A stretch of 34,212 nucleotides of DNA from a bacterium. GTDB lineage: Bacteria; Margulisbacteria; Marinamargulisbacteria; SXXA01; JAHFDB01. A program made the translations under genes and the position numbers. The stretch spans positions 1 through 34,212 of the forward strand of contig JAHFDB010000012.1 in NCBI GenBank assembly GCA_023249195.1, in the 5' to 3' direction. The notes below the pieces were generated by a model. The model was given only the letters and a program-made list of their open reading frames with translations. It did not search any database and had not been told where the DNA came from. Below are positions 1 through 7,827 of this stretch, piece by piece. Numbering within the stretch: the first letter of the stretch is position 1; each line of letters begins with the position of its first letter.

Positions 1-52
1 ACTCAGGCAAAATATCTTCTAGTGTCTCTACAGAAATAAGTTCATTTTTCAT
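1..52 (-). CDS. Start of an unidentified gene, cut by the window edge
   Basis: An ATG at 52-50 overlaps the nusB stop codon in an ATGA arrangement and opens a frame that runs off the window (MKNELISVETLEDILPE). Seventeen residues are too few to assign a family. The stop/start overlap with nusB suggests it is the third cistron of the accC-nusB operon and is translationally coupled. No function is proposed. Confidence 0.6.
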   Translation of the reverse strand, partial: MKNELISVETLEDILPE

Positions 53-462
53 GAGTGTGTCCTTGGATGTGCTTTAAGATAGCTGCCCAAAATTCCATTA
101 ATAAATTTTGCAGATTCCTGGTTTGAATATTTTTTCACAATTTCGATGGCTTCATTTAGAATCACATTTTCGTGTAAATCTGTATAATTAAGCTCATAAA
201 AAGCCAATCTCAAGACATTTTTGTCAATGGGATTTATTCTAGAAATATCCCAATCAATGGCATATTCTTTGATCAGGCTATCTAACACTTCTTTATTATC
301 CCAGACATTTTTTGAGAGAGTCGTTGCCCATTCTTTGACCTCCACTCCGTAAGAAGACTCTTGTATAAACTGAACCAAAATAGGGTCAATCTCTTCATTT
401 CTGATATCCGCTTGATACAGTGTTTGCATGGCCAATTTTCTACCTGTATGTCGACGTCCCAT
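49..462 (-). CDS. nusB: Transcription antitermination factor NusB
   Basis: A 137-residue all-helical protein of the usual NusB length. The N-terminus (GRRHTGRKLAMQTLYQ) and the C-terminal part (NEAIEIVKKYSNQESAKFINGILG) are typical NusB signatures. NusB binds the boxA RNA element with NusE (ribosomal protein S10) and supports antitermination on rRNA operons. Its ATG overlaps the accC stop by one base (TAATG) and its own stop overlaps the next start, so the three genes are probably co-transcribed and translationally coupled. No residue appears to be missing. Identity is secure from sequence motifs and length. Confidence 0.95.
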   Translation of the reverse strand: MGRRHTGRKLAMQTLYQADIRNEEIDPILVQFIQESSYGVEVKEWATTLSKNVWDNKEVLDSLIKEYAIDWDISRINPIDKNVLRLAFYELNYTDLHENVILNEAIEIVKKYSNQESAKFINGILGSYLKAHPRTHS

Positions 463-1832
463 TATCGGGTTTCTTTTTCTACGGCAGGTTTAGAAAGAAA
501 TTCTTTATCTACAAAACTTGTATCAAACTGACCACTGATAAACTTAGGATGACGCAATACCTGCAAGTGAAATGGAATGGTCGTTGCAACACCACTAATC
601 ACAAATTCATCAAGGGCTCGAATGGCTCTGGCAATGGCTTCTGATCGGTCTTTTCCCCACACAATCAGTTTTCCTAATAGTGAGTCGTAATGGGAAGGAA
701 CAACATACCCAGGATAAATATGCGTATCTACTCGAACACCTATACCCCCGGGAGGTAAAAACAAGTCAATGCGACCTGGACTGGGTGCAAAGTTCTTAGT
801 GTGGTCTTCTGCATTAATTCTCAATTCGATACAATGTCCAGAAAATGTAATGTCTTTTTGTTTAAAATCCATTCTTTTTGTTGCTGCAATTTGAATTTGT
901 TCTTTGACCAAGTCCATCGATGTAACAACCTCCGTTACGGGGTGCTCAACCTGAATTCGGGTATTCATTTCCATGAAGTAAAAATTTTTGTGCTTGTCGA
1001 CTAAAAATTCAATAGTCCCTACCCCTTCATATTTGAGTGATGAAGCCGCTTTAACTGCAGCATCCCCCATTCTTTTTCTAAGTTTCTCGTTGAGTATCGG
1101 AGAGGGTGATTCTTCAATCAGCTTTTGATGTCGTCTTTGAACGGTACAATCGCGTTCTCCCAAATGAACCGCATTTCCTCGACTGTCAGACATTACCTGA
1201 ATTTCGACGTGACGGGGTTCTTCAATAAATTTTTCTATATAAATATCGCCATTTCCAAAGGCCGATCTTGCCTCATTAACCGCCATTTGATACAGCTCTT
1301 TTAACTGTGATTTGTCGGTGACAATGCGCATGCCTTTTCCGCCTCCGCCGGCTGAGGCCTTAATCATCAGTGGCAACCCTGTTGCTTCCGCAATGGCATC
1401 GAGTTCCGATTCTGAATCAACAAGGCCATCTGAACCTGGAACCGTGGGCACCTTGAACCTTTTCATCGTTTTTTTTGCCTGGCTTTTATTCCCCATCATT
1501 CGAATATTCTCTGGAGAAGCCCCAATAAAGACTATTTTATTGGCATTACACACCTCTGAAAAATAGGCGTTTTCTGACAAAAATCCATACCCTGGATGAA
1601 TGGCCTCTGCCCCAGATACTTCAGCTGCTGCAATGATAGCCGGTATATTGAGATAGCTTTTGTTAGGCGCGGCAGGACCAATGCAAATAGACTCATCCGC
1701 AAGCCTGACATGCAAAGACTCTTTGTCGGCTTCTGAGTAAACCGCCACAGATTTGATGCCCAATTCTTTACAGGCACGTATAATACGAATGGCAATTTCA
1801 CCCCGATTGGCAATTAAAATCTTGTTAAACAC
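462..1832 (-). CDS. accC: Biotin carboxylase subunit of acetyl-CoA carboxylase
   Basis: 456 residues, the normal AccC length. It carboxylates the biotin of the carrier protein (AccB) with ATP and bicarbonate, the first step of fatty-acid synthesis. The N-terminus ([19 protein letters not shown]) is the standard biotin-carboxylase opening. The glycine-rich ATP-grasp loop ([14 protein letters not shown]) lies near residue 160, and the catalytic block [14 protein letters not shown] is intact near residue 290. The start codon is GTG, chosen because AAAGGAG lies a few bases upstream and the family N-terminus begins there. accB, which often precedes accC, is absent: the upstream neighbour is divergent serB. 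It is first gene of an operon with nusB. Confidence 0.95.
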   Translation of the reverse strand: MFNKILIANRGEIAIRIIRACKELGIKSVAVYSEADKESLHVRLADESICIGPAAPNKSYLNIPAIIAAAEVSGAEAIHPGYGFLSENAYFSEVCNANKIVFIGASPENIRMMGNKSQAKKTMKRFKVPTVPGSDGLVDSESELDAIAEATGLPLMIKASAGGGGKGMRIVTDKSQLKELYQMAVNEARSAFGNGDIYIEKFIEEPRHVEIQVMSDSRGNAVHLGERDCTVQRRHQKLIEESPSPILNEKLRKRMGDAAVKAASSLKYEGVGTIEFLVDKHKNFYFMEMNTRIQVEHPVTEVVTSMDLVKEQIQIAATKRMDFKQKDITFSGHCIELRINAEDHTKNFAPSPGRIDLFLPPGGIGVRVDTHIYPGYVVPSHYDSLLGKLIVWGKDRSEAIARAIRALDEFVISGVATTIPFHLQVLRHPKFISGQFDTSFVDKEFLSKPAVEKETR

Positions 1833-1861
1833 TACACGCTCCTTTACTTAGGGACCTGCTA

Positions 1862-1890
1862 AGCATAATCAAAAATTAGACAATTGTTAA
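1862..1890 (-). promoter_or_regulatory. Predicted sigma70-type promoter for accC-nusB
   Basis: On the minus strand, TTAACA (1890-1885) and TATGCT (1867-1862) are separated by 17 bases. Transcription would start near 1855, leaving a short leader with an AAAGGAG ribosome site. The -35 box overlaps the -35 box of the divergent serB promoter, so the two polymerases should exclude each other. Prediction from consensus match only. Confidence 0.5.
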
Positions 1891-1912
1891 GGGAAGGTCT
1901 GTTTTGTATAGT
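1884..1912 (+). promoter_or_regulatory. Predicted sigma70-type promoter for serB-tatA
   Basis: TTGTTA (1884-1889), 17-base spacer, TATAGT (1907-1912). The expected start of transcription is near 1919, exactly on an ATG that opens a short frame (1919-2023); the serB start preferred here is at 2031, giving a leader of about 110 bases. It shares its -35 region with the accC promoter. Confidence 0.5.
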
Positions 1913-1918
1913 GATACC

Positions 1919-2023
1919 ATGAGATGTGTTTCTTACGCCAATGGTGTTTTTATTCCAAGCTCAGAAGTTTCTTTATCCGTTACGATACTCATTACGGAAG
2001 GCCTTCCGTGTCTGTCTGTCTAG
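1919..2023 (+). pseudogene. Short leader ORF or decayed aminotransferase N-terminus
   Basis: A 34-codon frame begins on the predicted serB transcription start and stops 7 bases before the preferred serB start. Its first half (SYANGVFIPSSEVSLSV) resembles the opening of class IV (branched-chain type) aminotransferases, which often read NG-x-F-x-P-x-x-E-x-x-x-SV. Dropping to another frame after base 1981 gives YDTHYG followed by GIQ, resembling the HYG...GIR that follows in those enzymes. This fits a frameshifted remnant, but the stretch is short and chance similarity is possible. A translated leader peptide is the other option. Confidence 0.2.
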
Positions 2024-2030
2024 GTATTCA

Positions 2031-2951
2031 ATGAACTGCGTTTTAACCCTTATTGCAAACCCCTCTATCGAATCTCTGAGCCCCTCCATAGAAAAAGAGT
2101 GTCTTGATTTTTTATCCCAAAACAAATGCGGCTTTACATCTAGCCAAGTTTTAGATTCAGATATCGCCATGGATTATTTTTTCACTTCCGATGCCGCTGG
2201 CTCTCTGGGTGATCTTCGATTGCAGATATCCGATTTTTTTACACATGCACCTTTTGATGTGGCTATTCAACCCATTTCTCATCGTAGAAAAAAAATGCTT
2301 ATTTCGGACATGGACTCCACTGTCATTGGGCAAGAATGCATCGATGAATTAGCCGATGAGTGTGGCCTCAAAAACCAAGTATCTGCAATAACAGAAAGAG
2401 CCATGAGAGGCGAGCTAGAGTTTGAATCTGCCCTTATTGAGCGTATTTCTCTCCTAAAGGGGCTTCCTGAAACCTGTTTAAATAAAGTTTTCGAAGAAAA
2501 AATCACAGTTAACCCAGGGGCTGAACTACTGGTTCGGACAATGGCCGCACATGGGGCGCATTGCTTGCTTGTTTCTGGAGGGTTTAATTTCTTCACCGAA
2601 CGTATTGCTACTCGATTAGGCTTTCATTCTCAGCATGCCAATACACTTTTGACAGACAATGGTCTTTTAACAGGCAAGGTGGGGCTTCCTATCTTAGGTA
2701 AAGAGGCCAAACTCACCGCATTAAATACCTATGCATCGCAATTACATATTTTAACGGAGGACGTTGTTGCTCTTGGGGATGGGGCCAATGATTTACCCAT
2801 GATTGAAGCCGCTGGGTTGGGAATAGCCTACTATGCCAAGCCTCAAGTTGCCATAAAAGCCCATGTCTCCCTTCGCTATACAGATCTTAGGTCTGTGCTG
2901 TATATTCAAGGATATTCAAAATCACATTTTTTTGGAGGAGTCTTTTTATGA
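2031..2951 (+). CDS. serB: Phosphoserine phosphatase
   Basis: 306 residues from the ATG at 2031. It hydrolyses O-phosphoserine to serine, the last step of serine synthesis. The HAD nucleophile motif DMDST lies at residues 93-97 (D93 nucleophile, D95 acid/base) and the late motif is GDGANDLPM. An N-terminal ACT-like region precedes the HAD domain. The start is chosen because MNCVLTLIANP matches the beginning of alphaproteobacterial SerB proteins; the frame stays open back to 1926, but those 35 codons look unlike the family and sit in the leader. The order IGQECIDELAD, ITERAMRGE and the ending LYIQGY also match that subgroup, so horizontal transfer is plausible. Its stop overlaps the tatA start. 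Confidence 0.95.
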   Translation: MNCVLTLIANPSIESLSPSIEKECLDFLSQNKCGFTSSQVLDSDIAMDYFFTSDAAGSLGDLRLQISDFFTHAPFDVAIQPISHRRKKMLISDMDSTVIGQECIDELADECGLKNQVSAITERAMRGELEFESALIERISLLKGLPETCLNKVFEEKITVNPGAELLVRTMAAHGAHCLLVSGGFNFFTERIATRLGFHSQHANTLLTDNGLLTGKVGLPILGKEAKLTALNTYASQLHILTEDVVALGDGANDLPMIEAAGLGIAYYAKPQVAIKAHVSLRYTDLRSVLYIQGYSKSHFFGGVFL

Positions 2952-3127
2952 TCGGTACAACAGAGTTGATCGTTATTGTATTAGTCGTTTTTGTTCTGTT
3001 TGGTTCTTCTGCCATTCCCAAATTTGCAAAATCGTTGGGCCAGGCTAAATCCGAGTTTGAAAAAGGCCTCAAAGAAGGCCGAGAAGAGTCTAAAAAAGAA
3101 GATAAAAAGGATGATGCTCCTGCTTAA
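2948..3127 (+). CDS. tatA: Sec-independent translocase subunit TatA
   Basis: 59 residues. One N-terminal membrane helix (MIGTTELIVIVLVVFVLFG) is followed by the family hinge FGSSAIPKFAKSLG, an amphipathic helix and a charged tail. This is the TatA plan: many copies assemble with TatC to form the pore that exports folded proteins. A strong GGAGGAG ribosome site lies 8 bases before the ATG, which overlaps the serB stop (ATGA). tatB and tatC are not in the window. Pairing with serB has no evident functional logic. TatA and TatE/TatB-like proteins are hard to separate at this length; TatA is the better fit because the tail is short. Confidence 0.85.
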   Translation: MIGTTELIVIVLVVFVLFGSSAIPKFAKSLGQAKSEFEKGLKEGREESKKEDKKDDAPA

Positions 3128-3130
3128 ATT

Positions 3131-4531
3131 TTAAAGAATGACCGTTCTTTTCGCATGTCTACACAGATACCAATTGCCATGTGAAAGCTGATCTTCCATA
3201 ACGGTAAGTTTGAGGTTTGGTTGAAGAATAACCGTTTCAAACAATGCGTCTAGTTTTTTTGTATTCTCTTTTTGAATCGTTTTGTAAAAGACAATGTCTT
3301 CGCCTTGGTGTACCTCAGATTGATTCCAAAGTTCAAATTCTTTCGCCCCCCATAGCCCCTCTGTTTTGAGTTCGTTTATAGGGAAATGCGCTTCCAGGTT
3401 GGCATAATAACTCACCTGCCCTACGGTGCCATGAAAGTCACAAAAAACAGTAAGAGGGACGGTTGATTTCAAACAAGAAAGTTGGGCCGCAAGCAAGCTG
3501 TTTTTTTGATATTCTGAATGTCGTATCAGTATCGATGGCCCAGATACCAGCAAAACACCCGTCACAATCGCATTAAATACCACTCCATATTTCAGTATTT
3601 TTTCTAGCTCTTGAGATTCTTGAAGTGTGGTTCCTACAAAAAGACAAAGCGGAATATACATCGCGGCTGTCCAATGTCCCCATACCTTGGTGGTAATACT
3701 CAGTATCAAGAAAGTAAAAAAGAAAATCATTCCGATACAAAGCAAGGCAAATGATTCTGTGCTCCATAGCCTTTTTCGTGTTTTATAAAGGGCCCATAAT
3801 AGCACTGGAGATCCGTATAAAATTTGAACGCCTATAAAATCAAAAAAGAACTCAAAATAGTGGGTATTCCCTATGCGATGGGTGTGAAATAAAAAAGAGA
3901 CCCAGTGATGGTCATAATTCCAAATCAACAGAGGCAAAAGAGTCACTATAAAAACACTCAAAGCACCCATAAAATGAAAAGAGTAGAGGTGTTTTCTTGT
4001 TTTTTTATTCCAGAATAAATACCCTAACATGCCGATTACAACAAGGACCATGGTGTATTTACTCAGGCATCCTAGCCCGGAAAAAAAAGCAATTGTATAT
4101 AATAGCCTCTTTTTTTCCTCTTGAATAAACCTGATAAAAAAGTAAAGTGTACACGCACAAAACAACAGTAAGGGCTGCTCTACCTGCATCGTTAATCCAA
4201 TAAAAAAATTATATGGAACAAGTCCAAATAAGAGTGTTGTCAGATGCGCCCTTTTTTTAGATCCTGTGATCAAAAGCGCTGTTCTATAGACAATCCAAAG
4301 TGTCCCCCCATAGAGGGTCAAGGAGGCCAGTCGAATAGCCAGTAAAGGGTCGTGAAAAAGAAAGATAAATCCCGAGTTAATCCACGCAATCATACCCGGA
4401 TGGTCCACATAAGACAGCGCCACATGTTTTGCCCAAAGAAGATAATAGGCTTCATCTGCAGCTAGGGGCGTTAGAAAACTCAAAAGAATGCGCGCTAAAC
4501 CCAGTAAAAAATAAGAGAATTTTATTTTCAT
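3131..4531 (-). CDS. Membrane glycosyltransferase, PMT/ArnT-like
   Basis: 466 residues, strongly hydrophobic with about ten predicted membrane segments followed by a soluble periplasmic C-terminus from about residue 350. The first loop has ADEAYYLLWAK (D26, E27) and YVDHPG, the acidic loop typical of GT39/GT83 (protein mannosyltransferase and ArnT-like) enzymes that take a sugar from a polyprenyl-phosphate donor on the outer face of the inner membrane. The acceptor (lipid A, protein or another glycan) cannot be told from sequence. Monocistronic; its 3' end lies three bases from the tatA stop. There is no clear ribosome site before the ATG, and the leader is A/T-rich. Confidence 0.75.
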   Translation of the reverse strand: MKIKFSYFLLGLARILLSFLTPLAADEAYYLLWAKHVALSYVDHPGMIAWINSGFIFLFHDPLLAIRLASLTLYGGTLWIVYRTALLITGSKKRAHLTTLLFGLVPYNFFIGLTMQVEQPLLLFCACTLYFFIRFIQEEKKRLLYTIAFFSGLGCLSKYTMVLVVIGMLGYLFWNKKTRKHLYSFHFMGALSVFIVTLLPLLIWNYDHHWVSFLFHTHRIGNTHYFEFFFDFIGVQILYGSPVLLWALYKTRKRLWSTESFALLCIGMIFFFTFLILSITTKVWGHWTAAMYIPLCLFVGTTLQESQELEKILKYGVVFNAIVTGVLLVSGPSILIRHSEYQKNSLLAAQLSCLKSTVPLTVFCDFHGTVGQVSYYANLEAHFPINELKTEGLWGAKEFELWNQSEVHQGEDIVFYKTIQKENTKKLDALFETVILQPNLKLTVMEDQLSHGNWYLCRHAKRTVIL

Positions 4532-4565
4532 AAATTAAAAAAAATCAATGCATTTTTCTTTCTTT

Positions 4566-4594
4566 ATTATGTCGATATACCCTTTAAATATCAA
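4566..4594 (-). promoter_or_regulatory. Predicted sigma70-type promoter for the glycosyltransferase
   Basis: Minus-strand TTGATA (4594-4589) and CATAAT (4571-4566) with a 17-base spacer; each box matches consensus at five of six positions. Transcription would begin near 4559, giving a leader of about 28 bases without a Shine-Dalgarno sequence. I see no equally good promoter for the divergent gene at 4634. Confidence 0.6.
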
Positions 4595-4633
4595 GAGAGC
4601 ATCTTTACTTAATTGAGCAGGAGATTTTATACC

Positions 4634-5281
4634 ATGGACATTCATACAAGCTTTCTTTCAGGAACAACAGGTGGAAGTGGGATTGCACCCTCTGGGATTG
4701 AGAGTTCAGTCGATTCTGACAGCACCCTTCTCTCTCAGCAAATCTCTGGCTTTCAAAGTCAAATTGGGGATGCTTTGAAGCGTGTTCAGTCACGGATTGA
4801 ACAAAAATCTTTTCTAGAAGCCGCTGCTGCTGCATCTGCAAACAAAACGCTTCTCTCTGGGCCTGTCATAGGAACATCACCCGCCTCACTGACTGCAGCA
4901 TCTCCTCAAATTGAGTTCTCTCAAAGTTCAGATATGGAGCTTTTTTTAAACAAAGTCGATCCTCTTTTAAAAAACTTAGATGTTGTTCATTATTTTAAAC
5001 TCACTGGCACTCAATTAGACCAGTGGGATACCCTCATGACGAATACTCACGACAAACTAGCTAAAAGTCAAAGTTCTGTGGACGCATGTGAAGCCCAAAT
5101 AACAGCTGTTTTTCAAAGCAAAAAACCTGATATTGCATCCCTTTCCGATCTAAGAAAAGCCCTTTCGGAATCAAAAAAAGACATGCAATCGGTAAAAATG
5201 GATGCTTTTTTTTCTGCAAATGAACTCTTTCATCCTGACCAATTTTCTGGGCTTATTAAAATGGTCAAAGAAACGGTCTAG
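4634..5281 (+). CDS. Unrecognised Ser/Gln-rich soluble protein
   Basis: 215 residues, family not recognised. The ATG at 4634 is preferred to an upstream TTG in the same frame because AGGAG lies ten bases before it. The first 45 residues are rich in Ser, Gly and Thr with no hydrophobic signal peptide. A predicted helical stretch (QQISGFQSQIGDALKRVQSRIEQ) follows, then an Ala/Ser linker and a second helical part up to the C-terminus (KMVKETV). A disordered Ser-rich N-terminus ahead of helices is seen in substrates of type III or flagellar-type export, but no such machinery is visible here. It stands alone, with its stop overlapping that of the convergent mrp gene by four bases. The protein at 22569-23321 is similar in composition. 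Confidence 0.75.
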   Translation: MDIHTSFLSGTTGGSGIAPSGIESSVDSDSTLLSQQISGFQSQIGDALKRVQSRIEQKSFLEAAAAASANKTLLSGPVIGTSPASLTAASPQIEFSQSSDMELFLNKVDPLLKNLDVVHYFKLTGTQLDQWDTLMTNTHDKLAKSQSSVDACEAQITAVFQSKKPDIASLSDLRKALSESKKDMQSVKMDAFFSANELFHPDQFSGLIKMVKETV

Positions 5282-6627
5282 CCCAAATAGGTGCCGATTA
5301 AGAATTCATAGGGATACAGTGAGTGGTGTCCATCACTCCACTCGATTCCAACCGCATAATTACCCACTAATCGAATAGCATTAGGGGTGATTTTTTTTGA
5401 AGTTGCAACTGACTGAACCAAGATATTTCCTGTAAACTCCTCTACACAATGGGCGCATCGGCATCGTTGTCTAAGATCGAAACATTGAATCACAGTATCG
5501 TTTTTTTCCTCTGTTTTTATAAGGATGCCTTTTCCCTCTACCCATTCAATAACAGGCTTTAAATTTTTTCCATATTGAATTTTACTTACTTCCCTCGCCA
5601 CCGAGTCAGCAAGTTTCTGAAAAAGGGTTGCAACAATGGATTTTGGCTCACTAATGACAATCGGGGTCCCCGAATCTCCCGCCTGGGAAACAGGGGCTGT
5701 AACGGGAAACTCAAACGTTGTCTTAAATCCAAATTCCCTTACCAACTTTTCTAAAGCACCTTTCCCATATATGGTGTGTTTTTTATCACAGGCATCACAA
5801 AGGAAGTAGCTCATGTTTTCTACAACAGCAATCGTTGGAACCTTGAGTGAGTCAAACATATAAATACCTTTGATCACGTCTACAAAACTAATCATTTGCG
5901 GAGTCGTCACCATCACGCTTGCAGTAATCGGAATGAGTTGTGCCAAGGTAAGCTGAACATCTCCCGTACCTGGAGGCATATCCACAATAAGATAGTCCAA
6001 CTCGCCCCATTGTGTTTGTGTTAAAAGCTGATTGATTACCTGCGATACCATAGGCCCCCTCATCATTGCCGGTGAGTTTGCCTTAGCTTGCTCAATATAG
6101 CCGAAGGACATTAATTTTACACCTCGATTTTCAAGCGGTGAAATAAAGTGACCATCTGTCAGTAATTGAGGATCTTCAACAGAAACCATTGTTGGCAGAC
6201 TTGGGCCATAGATATCGGCATCAAATATACCCACTTTCGCGCCCGATAACGCCAATGAATAGGCTAAGTTGACAGCGACAGTCGATTTCCCCACGCCCCC
6301 CTTACAGCTCGCTACGGCTACAATGGCGGAGACATGCTCAAGCCCCTTTGACATCGGCACAAGGCCTTGTTGCGGCTTTGACGAGAGAAGCGATATGTCT
6401 ATTTCTCTGACCCAATCAAGTTTTTTTACCGCCGAAAACGCCTCTTTTTTGAACTCGTCTTTGACAGGGCATGCAGGGGTTGTGAGATGAATCTCAAAGG
6501 CCACATCCCCATTTTCAGAAACGGTTAAATTTCTTATAAATCCTAAACTTACGATATCTCTTCCTAGATCCGGGTCTATAATGCCACTTAGGGCGGCTAA
6601 AACCTGCGATTTTTTCTCTGTGGACAT
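5278..6627 (-). CDS. mrp: Fe-S cluster carrier ATPase Mrp/ApbC with C-terminal DUF971 (HCF101-like)
   Basis: 449 residues in three domains. Residues 1-85 are a DUF59/MIP18-type domain with TTPACP (C53). Residues 100-345 are the ParA/MinD-like P-loop ATPase with deviant Walker A CKGGVGKST (108-116) and the cluster-binding CxxC at C277/C280. Residues 350-449 are a DUF971 domain with RCRCAHC (C389, C391, C394) and the WSDGHHSLYPYEFL ending. The protein is expected to assemble and hand [4Fe-4S] clusters to apo-enzymes in the cytoplasm. The DUF59-ATPase-DUF971 order is that of plastid HCF101; many bacterial Mrp proteins lack the last domain. AAGGAA precedes the ATG. Single-gene unit. Confidence 0.93.
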   Translation of the reverse strand: MSTEKKSQVLAALSGIIDPDLGRDIVSLGFIRNLTVSENGDVAFEIHLTTPACPVKDEFKKEAFSAVKKLDWVREIDISLLSSKPQQGLVPMSKGLEHVSAIVAVASCKGGVGKSTVAVNLAYSLALSGAKVGIFDADIYGPSLPTMVSVEDPQLLTDGHFISPLENRGVKLMSFGYIEQAKANSPAMMRGPMVSQVINQLLTQTQWGELDYLIVDMPPGTGDVQLTLAQLIPITASVMVTTPQMISFVDVIKGIYMFDSLKVPTIAVVENMSYFLCDACDKKHTIYGKGALEKLVREFGFKTTFEFPVTAPVSQAGDSGTPIVISEPKSIVATLFQKLADSVAREVSKIQYGKNLKPVIEWVEGKGILIKTEEKNDTVIQCFDLRQRCRCAHCVEEFTGNILVQSVATSKKITPNAIRLVGNYAVGIEWSDGHHSLYPYEFLIGTYLG

Positions 6628-6663
6628 AAATAAATTCCTTTTGTCTTTTTCGTTTTTTGAGTA

Positions 6664-6672
6664 TGATATAAT
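6664..6672 (+). promoter_or_regulatory. Extended -10 promoter for the exported-protein triplet
   Basis: TGATATAAT (TGn plus a perfect TATAAT at 6667-6672). The best -35 candidate, TTGTCT at 6641-6646, is spaced a long 20 bases, so the extended -10 probably carries recognition. Transcription should start about 7 bases downstream, at 6679, which is the second in-frame ATG of the gene; no ribosome site exists. This predicts leaderless translation. Confidence 0.6.
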
Positions 6673-6678
6673 ATGGTA

Positions 6679-7827
6679 ATGAGAAAAAACTATACTGCAT
6701 CTTTACTTAAAATCACATTCCTTTTTTTGGGAGTTTTTTCCTCGTGTCTCATTGCTGATCCCGAATGGTCCATATTAACTCCAACAAAATGGCTTGTGGC
6801 CTCTAAAGATGTCACTGTGGACGATTGCACCATTCCTCTTATGGTCCGAAGCAAGCGCAATGTTGCCAAAAGTGCCACCTATAATATTATGACTTTGGGA
6901 AGCACGTCCTTTTCCAATGCAGCAAATAGCCCCTTACTTGTAAGCACCTACCCCTCCTGCACGGCTTTTTCAGATACAGATATTGACGGAGATGGTATTT
7001 TCAAAATTGATCAAATTCCTTTAGAAATGAATGCAGGAGAGTCCGATAAAAACCTCTTGGTTTTCGGAGACTCGGGCGCCCCGATCTTTGGATTTACAAG
7101 CGTTTTTGACAGAAAAGATGAGCCTGATAATATTTTAAAGTTTTCATTTTTATCCTCGGGAGGGTCTATTGTAAAAACATTACTCACATTCAATCAAGAT
7201 GGCCGTATTGGAATTGGGACGAGTTTGCCCGTGGGAAGGTTCCACGTTTTTGGGGACATTAAAGCAAATGGTTTTTTGGGCACATTAAGAACACCCTCTA
7301 AAAAGCTATTTCTGTTTCAATGGGGCGCTCTAGACGGAAAGCTCTCGTTCAGAGATCGGGCTGGCAACAACCTTTGTTCTTCTCAGAGTTTTATAGGGAA
7401 CAAAACCTTTGTTATTGAGCATCCCACAAAAAAAGAGTGTTATTTGGTCCATGCTACCCTTGAAGGCCCTGAAAATGCAGTCTTTTATCGTGGAGAGTCC
7501 CATCTTGTTCATGGGGAAGCTATTATTAAACTCCCTTCCTATTTTGAGGCTTTAACGGACATGCAAGGAAGAACTGTTCAACTTACTAAACTAGATGGGT
7601 TTGATAAAATTCAGATCAAGCATCAGAGGGGTTACTCTGTTTATAATGGAACACTTATAGTCGTTTCAGAAAAAAAAGATTCTGTTCAAAAATTTTTCTG
7701 GGAGATTAAAGCGCTTAGAAAAGGAATGAAGCCCATGCCTGTTGAGCCTTTAAAAAAAGACATCACAGTCAAGGGTTTTGGTCCTTACACCTACTATGAA
7801 CAGGTCTTTTCAAGGAAATCATTATGA
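6679..7827 (+). CDS. Exported fibre-like protein, paralogue 1 of 3
   Basis: 382 residues from the ATG at 6679 (another ATG lies two codons earlier, inside the promoter spacing). A signal peptide spans about residues 1-25, with a hydrophobic core then CLIADP. The middle has an acidic DTDIDGDG loop that could bind calcium. Next comes RIGIGTSLPVGRFHVFGDI, a motif common in phage-tail-fibre-like and other modular surface proteins. The C-terminal domain, from about residue 241, contains KTFVIEHP, YLVHATLEGPE, YRG, LPSYFEAL, then ends GFGPYTY. The same C-terminal domain closes the next two proteins. Role unknown: surface appendage or extracellular assembly is an inference. First gene of a three-gene overlapping operon. 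Confidence 0.8.
   Translation: MRKNYTASLLKITFLFLGVFSSCLIADPEWSILTPTKWLVASKDVTVDDCTIPLMVRSKRNVAKSATYNIMTLGSTSFSNAANSPLLVSTYPSCTAFSDTDIDGDGIFKIDQIPLEMNAGESDKNLLVFGDSGAPIFGFTSVFDRKDEPDNILKFSFLSSGGSIVKTLLTFNQDGRIGIGTSLPVGRFHVFGDIKANGFLGTLRTPSKKLFLFQWGALDGKLSFRDRAGNNLCSSQSFIGNKTFVIEHPTKKECYLVHATLEGPENAVFYRGESHLVHGEAIIKLPSYFEALTDMQGRTVQLTKLDGFDKIQIKHQRGYSVYNGTLIVVSEKKDSVQKFFWEIKALRKGMKPMPVEPLKKDITVKGFGPYTYYEQVFSRKSL

Noticed and set aside
1926..2030. SerB extended N-terminally by 35 residues
   Set aside because: Family similarity starts at the ATG at 2031 (LTLIANP), and the extra residues look unlike SerB and overlap the leader region.
3129..3156. Intrinsic terminator between tatA and the glycosyltransferase
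   Set aside because: AAAGAA and TTCTTT pair over six bases, but there is no GC-rich stem and only a short T run; it lies within coding sequence.
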